A DNA stretch of 64,000 nt from an uncultured Saprospiraceae bacterium (GCA_938028705.1 CALIZI010000121.1:1-64000), one strand, 5' to 3'. Shown: positions 1-8,573, counted from the first letter of the stretch. Made by a program: numbers and translations. The notes: generated by a model not told the origin, from the letters alone.

Positions 1-164
1 GTGCAGCCCAAATTGTCGCGTGTGAAATAATGCTAAGTATTGTCAGTGCATCTCACGCAGAGTTCGCAGAGAACGCAGAGGACTGATAATCAACACTCTG
101 CGTTCTCTGCGAACTCTGTGTGAATCACTTAATAAAAATAAAAATGCGACAATTTGGGCTGCAC
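1..164. repeat. MITE-like element with 19-bp terminal inverted repeats
   Basis: Bases 1-19 (GTGCAGCCCAAATTGTCGC) are the exact reverse complement of bases 146-164. Inside lies a 69-bp palindrome (54-122) built of CGCAGAG-type units, the same cargo found at 16322, 27055 and 50709 inside elements with other ends. No coding capacity is visible. The left flank lies outside the window, so a target duplication cannot be judged. Confidence 0.75.
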
Positions 165-233
165 CCTCAATTTAAAATTTATATTATAAAAACGACTTTT
201 CGTTTGCCCTGTTAATTTTAATTTATTCCGACC

Positions 234-1004
234 ATGCTCAATTTATTATGCTTTTCCCAACAATTTTATGATTTGACTTGGCATCAATGGGCATTGGCTG
301 TGTTGGCGGTCATTATTTTGGGTATTGCGAAGGCGGGTATCAAAGGCATCACCATTATTATCGTGACGATATTGGCGATTGCTTTTGGGGGCAAACCTTC
401 TACGGGCATCCTCTTACCGATGTTGATTATGGCGGATATTTTGGCGGTGTGGTACTATCGCCGACATGTAGAGTGGCGGTATCTTTTTCGCTTGTTGCCG
501 TGGATGATGCTGGGCGTGATACTCGGTACTTGGGCAGGCAAGGACATCCCCGAAGCGGTGTTCAAACAAGGTATGGCGGTCATTATTTTGGGGAGTGTGG
601 TGATGATGTATTGGTGGGATAGGCGCAAGTCGAAGGTGGTGCCGGACTACTGGTGGTTTGGCGGAATTATGGGCTTGATAGCGGGTTTTACGACGATGAT
701 AGGCAACCTCGCAGGTGCTTTTGCCAATATTTTCTTTCTCGCTATGCGAATGCCCAAGAATGATTTTATCGGCACAGCTGCATGGTTATTTTTTATTATT
801 AATATTTTTAAATTACCTTTTCATATCTTTGTGTGGCATACGATTACACCCGAAACCTTCGCCTTGAATTTGCGGCTCGCTCCGGGTATCTTTCTGGGCT
901 TTTTTGTGGGTATTCGTATCGTTAAAATGATTCAGGAACAGCAGTATCGGCAGTTGATTTTGTTGATGACGGCGGTAGGGGCGGTGTTGATATTTTTTCG
1001 ATAG
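234..1004 (+). CDS. Sulfite exporter TauE/SafE family permease
   Basis: A 256-aa, very hydrophobic inner-membrane protein. Its segments fit the TauE/SafE (DUF81) fold: two halves of about four helices each, with a family-like glycine-rich stretch near the N-terminus (GIAKAGIKG, about residues 30-38) and a matching stretch in the second half (GFTTMIGNLAG, about residues 151-161). Members transport sulfite, sulfoacetate or other organic anions; the substrate here cannot be read from sequence. Length is normal for the family. The gene stands alone, and part of its 3' coding sequence is copied just downstream (1018-1089). The family call is firm, the substrate unknown. Confidence 0.85.
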   Translation: MLNLLCFSQQFYDLTWHQWALAVLAVIILGIAKAGIKGITIIIVTILAIAFGGKPSTGILLPMLIMADILAVWYYRRHVEWRYLFRLLPWMMLGVILGTWAGKDIPEAVFKQGMAVIILGSVVMMYWWDRRKSKVVPDYWWFGGIMGLIAGFTTMIGNLAGAFANIFFLAMRMPKNDFIGTAAWLFFIINIFKLPFHIFVWHTITPETFALNLRLAPGIFLGFFVGIRIVKMIQEQQYRQLILLMTAVGAVLIFFR

Positions 1005-1017
1005 ATGCCGTTTTTTT

Positions 1018-1089
1018 AATATTTTTAAATTACCTTTTTGTATCTTTGTGTGATGTTGTTCCCAAAACTTTAGCCTTGAATTTACGGCT
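1018..1089 (+). repeat. Diverged copy of the 3' part of the permease gene
   Basis: Bases 1018-1089 align with bases 801-877 inside the permease coding region. They share AATATTTTTAAATTACCTTT, TATCTTTGTGTG and GCCTTGAATTT with a few substitutions and about 5 bp missing. The copy is not coding for the permease; it forms the leader of the next gene and carries its best promoter-like box. Confidence 0.8.
1041..1048 (+). promoter_or_regulatory. Possible -7 promoter box (TATCTTTG) for the CHAT gene
   Basis: TATCTTTG matches the Bacteroidota -7 consensus TAnnTTTG and lies 78 bp upstream of the ATG at 1127. No clear TTG at -33 is present. The box lies in the copied permease segment; the parental copy within the gene also reads TATCTTTG. 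Confidence 0.35.
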
Positions 1090-1126
1090 TTATCGCTTAT
1101 ATTTTCACGTACAAATCTTATCAACC

Positions 1127-2026
1127 ATGGACAAAGATCAAATCACCCAAATAGTAAATGGGTTTATTGCAAACAATGAATTAAAGGAAGCATTACAAGC
1201 TCTATCCGATTATGTGAAGGGTAGAAACAGCTATTTAGAAAATGATTTATTATTACAAACATCTTCATTTAATGGTAATGAAAAAGATAGAGAAAAGGGG
1301 GTGATTACAGGAGAAGATTATAAAATGGGAAAGGCAAGAACGAGGAATAATTTAACTCAAATCATGGGGAGATTGCCGGAAGAAGGTAATGAGGTTGTTA
1401 TTCAAACATCGGAGTTAAATATTACAACTTCATCACATCCTAAATCTGAGAATGGCATACGAAAAATATTATTCCTTGCAGCTACTCCTGAAGACCAAGT
1501 TCAACTGAATTTAGGTAAGGAATTTCGAAAAATTAAAACCCAATTATCGGCAGCCAAGCATCGCAATAAATTTAAGGTGGAAAATGAAATGGCAGTTAGA
1601 ATATCTGATATTACACAAGCGATGCAAGACCACAAACCTCAAATTGTGCATTTTTCGGGGCATGGGTCGGGTAAGCAAGGTTTAGTCGTTGAAGATGATG
1701 CAGGCAATACCGTTTTTTTTCCAACAAAAGGAATAAACAGACTTTTTCGATTGTTTAAAAAAGATGTAAAATGTGTCGTGCTTAATGCTTGTTTTGCTTC
1801 GGAACAGGCAGAAGTCATCAGTCAGCATGGCATTTATGTAGTAGGTATGAATGATGCTATTGGAGATAAAGCTGCCACAGATTTTGCTACCGGTTTTTAT
1901 CAGAGTTTAGGCGCAGGTAATGATTATGAATTTGCATTTGATATAGCATTGGTCACTATTTCTTCTCATATAGATGATGCTGATACTCCCGAACTCTGGT
2001 ATGATGGCAAAAAAGTTGATATATAA
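1127..2026 (+). CDS. Effector-associated-domain plus CHAT caspase-like protease
   Basis: A 299-aa cytoplasmic protein with no signal peptide. Residues 1-90 form a small helical domain with the look of the effector-associated domain EAD11 (an ALxxLSDYV-type helix, LLLQTSSFNGNEKDREKG, then a GEDYKMGKARTRNNL-type helix). After a short linker, residues 112-299 are a CHAT (caspase HetF Associated with TPRs) protease: the catalytic His is H179 in HFSGHG and the catalytic Cys is C222 in VLNACFA. EADs are known as adaptors that pair effectors with NTPase or sensor proteins in predicted bacterial conflict and cell-death systems. No partner gene with a matching EAD is seen nearby. ATG 1127 was chosen because the EAD starts there; the frame opens at 1046 but that part is copied permease sequence. 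CHAT assignment strong, EAD class moderate. Confidence 0.85.
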   Translation: MDKDQITQIVNGFIANNELKEALQALSDYVKGRNSYLENDLLLQTSSFNGNEKDREKGVITGEDYKMGKARTRNNLTQIMGRLPEEGNEVVIQTSELNITTSSHPKSENGIRKILFLAATPEDQVQLNLGKEFRKIKTQLSAAKHRNKFKVENEMAVRISDITQAMQDHKPQIVHFSGHGSGKQGLVVEDDAGNTVFFPTKGINRLFRLFKKDVKCVVLNACFASEQAEVISQHGIYVVGMNDAIGDKAATDFATGFYQSLGAGNDYEFAFDIALVTISSHIDDADTPELWYDGKKVDI

Positions 2027-2030
2027 AAAA

Positions 2031-2060
2031 GACTCACAACACCAAAAGGTGTTGCAAGTC
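2031..2060 (-). terminator. Terminator of the cohesin-like gene at 2086
   Basis: The hairpin pairs GACT and AACACC with GGTGTT and AGTC around an AAAA loop. Read on the minus strand it is followed by a run of T (plus strand AAAAAA at 2025-2030), so it terminates the leftward gene and overlaps the end region of the rightward CHAT gene. Confidence 0.6.
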
Positions 2061-2085
2061 ATTCATTCAAGTGCTTTAACCACGA

Positions 2086-2847
2086 TCATTTGCCGGACAG
2101 CAAAAACTTTTGAACTAAAAAATTATCTTCATACTGTAGCTGTACCAAGTACATTCCTGCGGGATGTGCAGAGCCGTTCCATCTGATTTCGTGATACCCG
2201 TTTGCCATAAGTTGATCCGCCAAAACAGTTATGGGTTGACCAAGTAGATCATAAATTTTCATCTTGGTCATTGCATATCCGGGCAGGTGAAATCGAAATG
2301 ATACTTGACCCGCTTCGGGCAGGTTTACGGGAGGCAGCAATTTCAGAGGATTGTCTGCGTCCAAATCTTCAATACCGACCATAACATCGCTGTCATTGAT
2401 GTCAAGGACAGGCGTTAAATCAACAAATGTAAGGGCTGCTGCCATAGCGGAAAAGTCGAGGTCAATCATAGCGGCACCCGGACCTACTTCAAATTCAATT
2501 TCCAATATCTGAATCATGCCACCTACGCCGGCAGCATTGGCTCCGTTGAAAAATAATTGTCCGCTTGATGTAGCTCCCATATCGTTGATAGTACCTGTAA
2601 AACCACCTTTTATACCGGAATTGGATTGATATTTTAAAAACGTCGGATTCCAACTCAAAGAACCTGTAAAACTGCCCAATAATTCGGCACTTGCCGACAT
2701 ATCTATGTCAATAGCTACGGTGATTATATCGCCCGAATTAGCAGTCAAGGATACCGGACTCAAAGAAGCCACTACATTTTGTGCAATAGCATTGGGCATG
2801 CAAAATCCGAACATTAGTATTGTATATATAGAAATTATTTTATTCAT
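2086..2847 (-). CDS. Secreted cohesin-like protein with T9SS sorting domain
   Basis: A 253-aa exported protein: signal peptide (about residues 1-22, ending NAIAQ), a cohesin-like beta-sandwich (about 24-160; SPVSLTANSGD start, GSFTGSLSWNP core, TPVLDINDSDV end), then a C-terminal T9SS type A sorting domain (KMKIYDLLGQPI through AGMYLVQLQ). The first domain is very close to that of the protein at 6517-7563. Between the two, on the same strand, lies a subtilisin ending in dockerin repeats, so a cohesin-dockerin partnership on the cell surface is a plausible inference. Cohesin assignment rests on fold-like sequence pattern, not on a search. Confidence 0.75.
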   Translation of the reverse strand: MNKIISIYTILMFGFCMPNAIAQNVVASLSPVSLTANSGDIITVAIDIDMSASAELLGSFTGSLSWNPTFLKYQSNSGIKGGFTGTINDMGATSSGQLFFNGANAAGVGGMIQILEIEFEVGPGAAMIDLDFSAMAAALTFVDLTPVLDINDSDVMVGIEDLDADNPLKLLPPVNLPEAGQVSFRFHLPGYAMTKMKIYDLLGQPITVLADQLMANGYHEIRWNGSAHPAGMYLVQLQYEDNFLVQKFLLSGK

Positions 2848-2935
2848 GATTATTATTTTAGAAGTGATTGATGAGAATTATTTTTCAATAAAATTAAAAT
2901 AAAAATATTTATAAAAAACATTATGTATTCTTTGC

Positions 2936-3110
2936 CTTGACAATGTTAAATTAAAAAAATAAAAGTATGCTTATTCTTAAAATCGGAAATCTGCCCCGAA
3001 TTTGGGCTAAAACTCGTCAGACATTTTCAAAATCTCAGACGAGTTTTAGCCCAAATTCAAGAGCAAAATACCAACTATAGTAAATAAAAATCGAACATGA
3101 CATTATCAAG
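2936..3110. repeat. MITE-like element, TTGACAATG family (copy A, shortened loop)
   Basis: Ends CTTGACAATGTT and AACATGACATTATCAAG form the terminal inverted repeats. Inside are the two arms GAATTTGGGCTAAAACTCGTC (2998-3018) and its reverse complement (3038-3058). The copy lies in opposite orientation to the ones at 6190, 21570 and 49706, and its loop is cut to about 14 bp. The remainder of the 2848-3346 spacer holds only AT-rich DNA and one hairpin. Confidence 0.75.
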
Positions 3111-3203
3111 TTACTATGTATAAAATTTTCTTGTGTAATATTTTTATTATTATTTAAAATGAATTATATAGTTATTTCATTTTGAAATCAAAAGACAAAT
3201 TTT

Positions 3204-3236
3204 ACTCGCCTTGCATTTCCAAAATGTAAGGCGAGT
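3204..3236. other. Strong isolated hairpin
   Basis: ACTCGCCTTGCATTT (3204-3218) pairs with AAATGTAAGGCGAGT (3222-3236) with one G.T-type mismatch and a 3-base loop. It lies about 110 bp downstream of the dockerin-subtilase stop, without a T-run, so it is more likely a repeat or mRNA-end structure than a classical terminator. Confidence 0.45.
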
Positions 3237-3346
3237 AGGCTATCCGAAAACTTATACAGTATCATTAGATTTTCAAAATGTCTGACCAATTTATAGCGCA
3301 GTCGTATCTCGTTAATTATAATGATATAAAAATATTTAAAATATTA

Positions 3347-5701
3347 TTATTCACCTGAACAAACCAACTGCAAAACAGGGAAAGGTATCTCAAAACCTGC
3401 ATCGAAGGACAGTATAATCAGTGCATCGGTAGAGTTGATTTTTCCATCCTGATTGACATCGCCACAGCGAACGGGATATTCAAGCGGCAATTGGATGCCT
3501 CCGACTTCGCGGCTCAAAATAATCAGCGCATCGGTAGAATTTGCCTGTTCGTCACCGTTCAAATCACCAAGATTGCCGCGCAATGCCTGTACCGCCATAG
3601 CAGACGCTCCACCTATGGGTATAGTACCGAAAAAAGTGACTGCATTGACGTTCATATTAATTTGGGCAGTAGTGCCGGGAGGTGTACCGGGCGGTGGAAA
3701 AAATGTAGCTTCTACCGTAACACCGCAGTCTTCGGGTGCCAGCGTGAAATTGCTTGGTTTGACGGAGTATTCCCAACCGGGAGGCACATCAACAGGGTCA
3801 ATTTCCACTACAATATTGGCAGTGGTGTTGAGCGGATTTTCTACGTGCATGCGTGCCACTGCCGGAGATGCCGTTTGGACGATACTGATATTTCGGGCGG
3901 CTTTGTTATTGGCATAATCATTATCCAAACCATAGCCGATTTCTACTTTCAGACAGGCATGTTCTATATCATTGGGCGAACCCATAGGTACCCAGGGCTG
4001 TATGACATTGAGTGTTGTATTTGCCGGAATATCAACGATTTGTGTGCCTACATCATAAAAAACGCGGTCGGTATTATTGGAATAAATATACACACCAAAT
4101 TGAACCAATACACCAAATGCCGCAGGTCCGTCATTGTCTATGGTCGCAATGATGCTATTGGGTGTACCCTCTACAACGGGCATAGTACCCGTAGTCAAAT
4201 CGGGTGAAAGATAATGTGGCGAAGGCGGATATGAGGGGAAGTTGACATCCGAAACAGCCGTTGCATCCAAAGCGGCAAAGGCATCGAGCAGACCGTAACC
4301 CCAATCAGCATTCCAAGTAGAAGATACCGCAGGCATATCGGCAGTAGGATCTACATCTTCGGCAGTGCGTACAATGAGGTCTTTGACACTGGCTGAATTG
4401 ATGCCCGGATATTGTTGTTTTATCAATGCCGCTACGCCCGCTACATGAGGAGATGCCATAGAAGTACCGCAATAACCTAAGCTGGTATATCCATTGGTGG
4501 TATTGTGTTGGGCAGAATTAATGCCGACACAAGTGGACGGTGGTGTAAAGGAAGTGGCACCGGGAGCGGCAACTTCCGGTTTTAATTCATCAAAATTATC
4601 AAAACCTGAATCATCGAGTCGCGGACCATTATTAGAAAATTCTGCCATCACATCATCGCCCCGTGCCACCGTTCCGAGTGTTTCGGATGCACCTACGGTA
4701 ATGACATTTGATGCTGCACCCGGACTTGTGAATCCGGTTGAATAATCATTGCCTGCCGCCGCCACCATCACGACACCCAGTGAACTGGCATGATTGGCAA
4801 GTTGACTGACCACATCCAACCCATTGCTATATATACTGCCGGAGCCATTGCACTGTCGAAAACTCATATTAACTACATCAACAATCGCTTCATTGTCAAT
4901 AATCCACTCCATACCTCGCGCTACTCTATCCCATACTCCGGGGGTACTACATGTAGTCGTTGCATCAATAAATTTTATATCTATCAATCCTGCACCGGGA
5001 GCTACACCTCTGAATGTTCCGGCTACACCGCCTGTTCCGAGAGCTGTGCCTGCTACGTGCGTTCCATGCCCTATCTCGTCATCAGGATTGGTATTTGTAT
5101 CAGTGATGGCATCGTATCCGGCTACATATTTACCTGTAAAACTTTCGTGTATGTCATCGTCAACGCCACTGTCAAAAATAGCAATATTAATACCCGTACC
5201 ATCAACTGAAGGAAAAGCATCTTCTACGGTATTGGGCGAATAATCGGTGCTTGAGGTCGCACGAATCGCCTGCATACTGATATTGTTGGTCATCGTAAAA
5301 CCGGCTGCGAGTTCTACCAGTGCGATATTTGCCTGTTCAAAATCTAAAAAAGTTAAATCGTAAGGTCTTACCCCTTCTATGTAAACGTAGGAAAGGTGTT
5401 TGCCTATTCTGATGTTAGTGAAACCCAATTGACCGAAAATTTCTGTCAGTTGACCTTCATCAACACATTCGCGCAAAGCCACCACAATGTCCATTTCATC
5501 AAATATAGGAGCTTCATCTATCAAATCATCAATGCGGTTTTGATTGAGGTCTCTGTTCCAGGGCAGAGGCTGGTCTGACTGCCAGACTAATGGGGTAAAC
5601 TGCGCTTGTACCAGATTTGATATTAAGATGAATGATAATACCATAGCAATACGCAAATATCTGCTATGTATCATGTTGGTGTAAATAAATTGTTGTTTCA
5701 T
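3347..5701 (-). CDS. Secreted subtilisin-like (S8) protease with C-terminal dockerin
   Basis: A 784-aa exported protein. Signal peptide about residues 1-34 (ends NLVQAQ), then an inhibitor-like propeptide, then a peptidase S8 domain (about 165-480). The catalytic residues are all visible: D177 in IFDSGVDD, H212 in GHGTHVAG, S414 in GTSMASPHVAG; the oxyanion Asn is N318 in AAAGN. A beta-rich region follows (500-700) and the end holds two calcium-binding dockerin-type repeats (GDLNGDEQANSTDALIILS and GDVNQDGKINSTDALIILS). There is no typical T9SS tail, so attachment through the dockerin to a cohesin protein such as its two neighbours is an attractive inference. The start could also be Met10 (5674). 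Confidence 0.88.
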   Translation of the reverse strand: MKQQFIYTNMIHSRYLRIAMVLSFILISNLVQAQFTPLVWQSDQPLPWNRDLNQNRIDDLIDEAPIFDEMDIVVALRECVDEGQLTEIFGQLGFTNIRIGKHLSYVYIEGVRPYDLTFLDFEQANIALVELAAGFTMTNNISMQAIRATSSTDYSPNTVEDAFPSVDGTGINIAIFDSGVDDDIHESFTGKYVAGYDAITDTNTNPDDEIGHGTHVAGTALGTGGVAGTFRGVAPGAGLIDIKFIDATTTCSTPGVWDRVARGMEWIIDNEAIVDVVNMSFRQCNGSGSIYSNGLDVVSQLANHASSLGVVMVAAAGNDYSTGFTSPGAASNVITVGASETLGTVARGDDVMAEFSNNGPRLDDSGFDNFDELKPEVAAPGATSFTPPSTCVGINSAQHNTTNGYTSLGYCGTSMASPHVAGVAALIKQQYPGINSASVKDLIVRTAEDVDPTADMPAVSSTWNADWGYGLLDAFAALDATAVSDVNFPSYPPSPHYLSPDLTTGTMPVVEGTPNSIIATIDNDGPAAFGVLVQFGVYIYSNNTDRVFYDVGTQIVDIPANTTLNVIQPWVPMGSPNDIEHACLKVEIGYGLDNDYANNKAARNISIVQTASPAVARMHVENPLNTTANIVVEIDPVDVPPGWEYSVKPSNFTLAPEDCGVTVEATFFPPPGTPPGTTAQINMNVNAVTFFGTIPIGGASAMAVQALRGNLGDLNGDEQANSTDALIILSREVGGIQLPLEYPVRCGDVNQDGKINSTDALIILSFDAGFEIPFPVLQLVCSGE

Positions 5702-5737
5702 GAGTAAATAATTTTAATAATAATTAGATTTTTGATA

Positions 5738-6094
5738 GGGCGCAGTTCCAAACTGTTCCGATTTATTTTCTTTTAAATATTTGATTATCAAAGGTTTATG
5801 TTTGTTTTCTAAAAATAGAATTAGACTTTTGAGATAAAAGGTGCAGTAGCACCGGCCCTATTTGTAACCGACGACTAACACTCCACCTCCTTAGCCGCAT
5901 AGCGGCGGCACTATTAAAATCGACGTATTAAGGGTGATTCCGATAGCTATCGGAACTATGCGCCTTTTTCGGTTTGGGGGAAGGTTTATTGTTACAAATA
6001 GTGCCGTTCCGATAGCTATCGGAATGCGACTATAAACAACTGATAATCAAATTTTTATAATTTCATTTTGAGCGGACAATTTAGAACTGCGCCC
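5738..6094. mobile_element. 357-bp non-autonomous transposable element with 9-bp target duplication
   Basis: Ends at 5738-5760 (starting GGGCGCAGTTC) and 6073-6094 (ending GAACTGCGCCC) form about 22-bp imperfect inverted repeats. Both are flanked directly by the identical 9-mer TTTTTGATA (5729-5737 and 6095-6103), a perfect target-site duplication. The interior is non-coding and has nested inverted repeats, including the palindrome CCGATAGCTATCGG twice and CTATTTGTAAC paired with GTTACAAATAG. It lies just upstream of the dockerin-subtilase gene. Confidence 0.85.
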
Positions 6095-6189
6095 TTTTTG
6101 ATAGAAGTTGAATAGTTAATTTATTGATTATTAATTAAAAATAAATTTTATTTAAAATTATTTAAATTAATAATAATGAGTTATTTAAC

Positions 6190-6356
6190 ATTGACAATGT
6201 CATGTTCGATTTTTATTTAATGTATTTTGCATTTTGCTCTTGAATTTGGGCTAAAACTCGTCTGACATTTAAACATTGCTGGAAAATATGACATCATCGG
6301 TGAATTTTGAAAATGTCTGACGAGTTTTAGCCCAAATTCGGAAAAAATATCCCTGC
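6190..6356. repeat. MITE-like element, TTGACAATG family (copy B, inverted loop, right end lost)
   Basis: Starts with TTGACAATGTCATGTTCG. Arms lie at 6242-6266 and 6315-6339. The 48-bp loop (6267-6314) is the reverse complement of the loop in the copy at 21570, while the flanking parts keep the same orientation. Similarity fades after AAAAAATATCCC, so the right terminus is missing or degraded. The 6357-6516 stretch holds nothing else recognisable. Confidence 0.75.
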
Positions 6357-6516
6357 CTAAAGCGAATACTCGTCAGACGAATCCTTTTATTTAAAGTGAT
6401 AATTTTATGAGACAAATCACCGTATTTCATAGCAACCTTCGTCTGCCGAGTAAACCCCGCAAGACACAAACTTAGACTGGTAGCCAATTTGTATTTTAAT
6501 TCATGCCCAATTATTT

Positions 6517-7563
6517 CTATTGCTTGATTACTTTCTTCGTTATCGTCTCTGTGGGAGTAATGAGGTGGAGAAGATAAGTGCCGGCTGGAAAATTGCGGGT
6601 ATTTATCTGCCATCTGTTTTGCGTAGAATTTGTTTGTTGTGAAAATATTTTTTTACCATGAATATCAAATAATTCAATGGATAAAATGTGGTATTCACTA
6701 TCCGCATATTCTACATAAAATGAAGCTTCTGCCGGATTGGGATAGACCAAAATTTCGTCTGTTGTTATGCTATCTTCAAATTTGACGACTTCAATCGGGC
6801 TATAATCCATAGTGCCGTCAAAGTCCACCTGTTGTAGGCGATAATAATTATTGCCGGAAAAGGGTGTAGTATCTGTAAAAGAATAACTGCGCTCGGTCCG
6901 GCTTTCGCCTGCGGCGGAGATTTTGCCTATACTTTCCCATTTTATAGCATCTGTACTGCGTTGAATGTCAAAATAATCGCTATTGATTTCCGTAGCGGTA
7001 CGCCATTTTAGCCGGCTGCTATACTTGTCTTTTTCGGCTGTAAAATCAATTAATTCGACGGGTAGGAGCGGGCAAATCATACCGTCCTTGACATCAAGAA
7101 CGGGCGTTAGATCAACAAAGGTAAAAGCGGCTGCCATAGCGGAGAAGTCGAGGTCGAGCATAGTTGGTCCTGCCCCCATTTCAAATTGAATGTCCAATAT
7201 TTCAATCACGCTGCCTACGCCGCCGGTATTGGCTCCATTGAAGAAGAATTGTCCGCTTGGTACAGCTCCCATATCGTTGATAGCACCTGTAAAACCACCT
7301 TTTATACCGGAATTGGATTGGTAGATTAAAAATGCAGGATTCCAACTCAGAGAACCTGTAAAACTGCCCAGTAATTCGGGGCTTGCCGACATGTCTATCT
7401 CAATAGTTATGTTGATGATGTCACCTTGATTGGCAGTGAGGGATTCGGGGTTCAAATAAGCAACGACATCCTGTGAAATTGCATTGGATATTGCCAGACA
7501 CATCAATGCGAGCATTATGGTCAACTTTGATTTGAACTTGTATTGTAATGTTTTCATTTTCAT
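6517..7563 (-). CDS. Secreted cohesin-like protein with T9SS type A sorting domain
   Basis: About 348 aa from the Met at 7563 (Met at 7557 is equally likely; the open frame reaches 7644, but the signal peptide begins at MKTLQYKFKSKLTIMLAL). Signal peptide ends NAISQ. Next is a cohesin-like domain nearly identical to that of 2086-2847 (GSFTGSLSWNPAFL, NDMGAVPSGQFFFNGAN). Then comes a beta-sandwich common before T9SS tails (LIDFTAEKDKYSSRLKWRT, YYRLQQVDFDGT) and finally a type A sorting domain (VYPNPAEASFYVEY through AGTYLLHL). It probably acts as a surface anchor; the dockerin subtilase next door is the natural candidate partner. A recent duplication gave the two cohesin genes. Confidence 0.8.
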   Translation of the reverse strand: MKMKTLQYKFKSKLTIMLALMCLAISNAISQDVVAYLNPESLTANQGDIINITIEIDMSASPELLGSFTGSLSWNPAFLIYQSNSGIKGGFTGAINDMGAVPSGQFFFNGANTGGVGSVIEILDIQFEMGAGPTMLDLDFSAMAAAFTFVDLTPVLDVKDGMICPLLPVELIDFTAEKDKYSSRLKWRTATEINSDYFDIQRSTDAIKWESIGKISAAGESRTERSYSFTDTTPFSGNNYYRLQQVDFDGTMDYSPIEVVKFEDSITTDEILVYPNPAEASFYVEYADSEYHILSIELFDIHGKKIFSQQTNSTQNRWQINTRNFPAGTYLLHLITPTETITKKVIKQ

Positions 7564-7684
7564 TTTTTTTGTGTTAATAAATAATTCATTTTTGTCGCGC
7601 AACAAATTTCTATTGATATATCTTTTGAGTATGGAGAAAGTCACCCTGTCGGAAGGTGTTTTTCTAGACTATGGACATAAAAAA

Positions 7685-7714
7685 AGCCCACCACATCCGA
7701 AGATGTAGCGGGCT
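7685..7714 (-). terminator. Rho-independent terminator of the gene at 7752
   Basis: AGCCCACCACATC pairs with GATGTAGCGGGCT around a short loop. Read on the minus strand the stem is followed by seven T (plus strand AAAAAAA at 7679-7685). It ends the leftward transcript from 7752-8234. Confidence 0.8.
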
Positions 7715-7751
7715 TTGCTGAATTTTTTAGGGATTATAATGTGGACTATTT

Positions 7752-8234
7752 TTATTGACAAACCGAACATTGCTTGCGAACACCCGGAGTGGGGTCGCCA
7801 CCAAATGTAATATTATTGCATCTTGCACTACCGGAAACTGTTTTTTCAACAAAACTTTCGCTTGTGCCGTAGCGGACTACCTGTGTACCTGAGAAGTTGA
7901 GTCTTTGGTGTTCGGCGGCAACAACCTTCCAGCAAGAGGAGCGTGCTTCCTCACAGACTGAGCATAGTTTGTGCAGTCCGGGAGCCGGGTCGCCAAATAC
8001 AGTATTGACGCATCTTGTACCGGCAGGAACTGTCATTTCAACAAATCTTCCATTGGCACCATAACGTATCATTTGTGTACCCGACATGTTGAGTCTTTGC
8101 CCTTCGGTAGCAATGACCGTCCAGTTATCACAAGATGCTGACTGTGCCGATGTCTCATTATTGAATAACATACATAGAGACATTAAAAGAAATGCAAACA
8201 AGCTGTGGAGTTTAAATACTTTTAATTTTTTCAT
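7752..8234 (-). CDS. Small secreted protein with two Cys-containing tandem repeats
   Basis: A 160-aa protein with a signal peptide (about residues 1-30, ends ETSAQ) and two repeats of about 60 aa. Each repeat follows C-W-V-A-E-QRL-SGTQ-RYG-FVE-V-RC-FGDP-PG-CSVC, with three to four conserved cysteines, suggesting disulfide-stabilised beta units. Similar repeats occur in secreted lectin-like or carbohydrate-binding modules, but I cannot name the family with certainty. It has its own promoter (8319-8349) and terminator (7685-7714), so it is a monocistronic, probably well-expressed exoprotein. Confidence 0.8.
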   Translation of the reverse strand: MKKLKVFKLHSLFAFLLMSLCMLFNNETSAQSASCDNWTVIATEGQRLNMSGTQMIRYGANGRFVEMTVPAGTRCVNTVFGDPAPGLHKLCSVCEEARSSCWKVVAAEHQRLNFSGTQVVRYGTSESFVEKTVSGSARCNNITFGGDPTPGVRKQCSVCQ

Positions 8235-8318
8235 GATTAATTTTTTGATGTGTAAAAAATGATGATTATAAAATGATGATTATAAAATGATTGCTTGTCC
8301 AATCATTAATTGATATTG

Positions 8319-8349
8319 CAAATTTATAGGATTAATACATTAAAACAAA
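8319..8349 (-). promoter_or_regulatory. Bacteroidota-type promoter of the 160-aa secreted protein
   Basis: On the minus strand TTTG (complement of CAAA at 8346-8349) is followed after 19 bp by TAAATTTG (8319-8326), matching TTTG-N19-TAnnTTTG. The start of transcription would fall near 8312, giving a leader of about 78 nt that contains a short direct repeat (AAAATGATGATTAT twice). Confidence 0.5.
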
Positions 8350-8573
8350 TTAGCATTTATTGAAAAAATCAGCAAAAAATGACATAAAAAAGACATTGCA
8401 TTGTTTTGGTATTCATTGTTTTATTGATTATAAATTACCTGTAAATAAGATTTTTACATAATTAAATTTTGATTAATTTATGATAAAAAAAATCCTTAAA
8501 AATCAATTGGTTTTTTGTGTGTTTTTTATTAAAAAAGTTTTTTTGATGATTTGAGGAGGCTTCATTTATCTTC

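Noticed and set aside
278-622. Overlapping 114-codon frame in the permease gene
   Set aside because: Out-of-frame reading of the TauE/SafE gene with odd His/Gly-rich composition.
6269-6613. Minus-strand frame of 114 codons
   Set aside because: It runs from the cohesin-T9SS gene into a MITE; no start or protein-like content.
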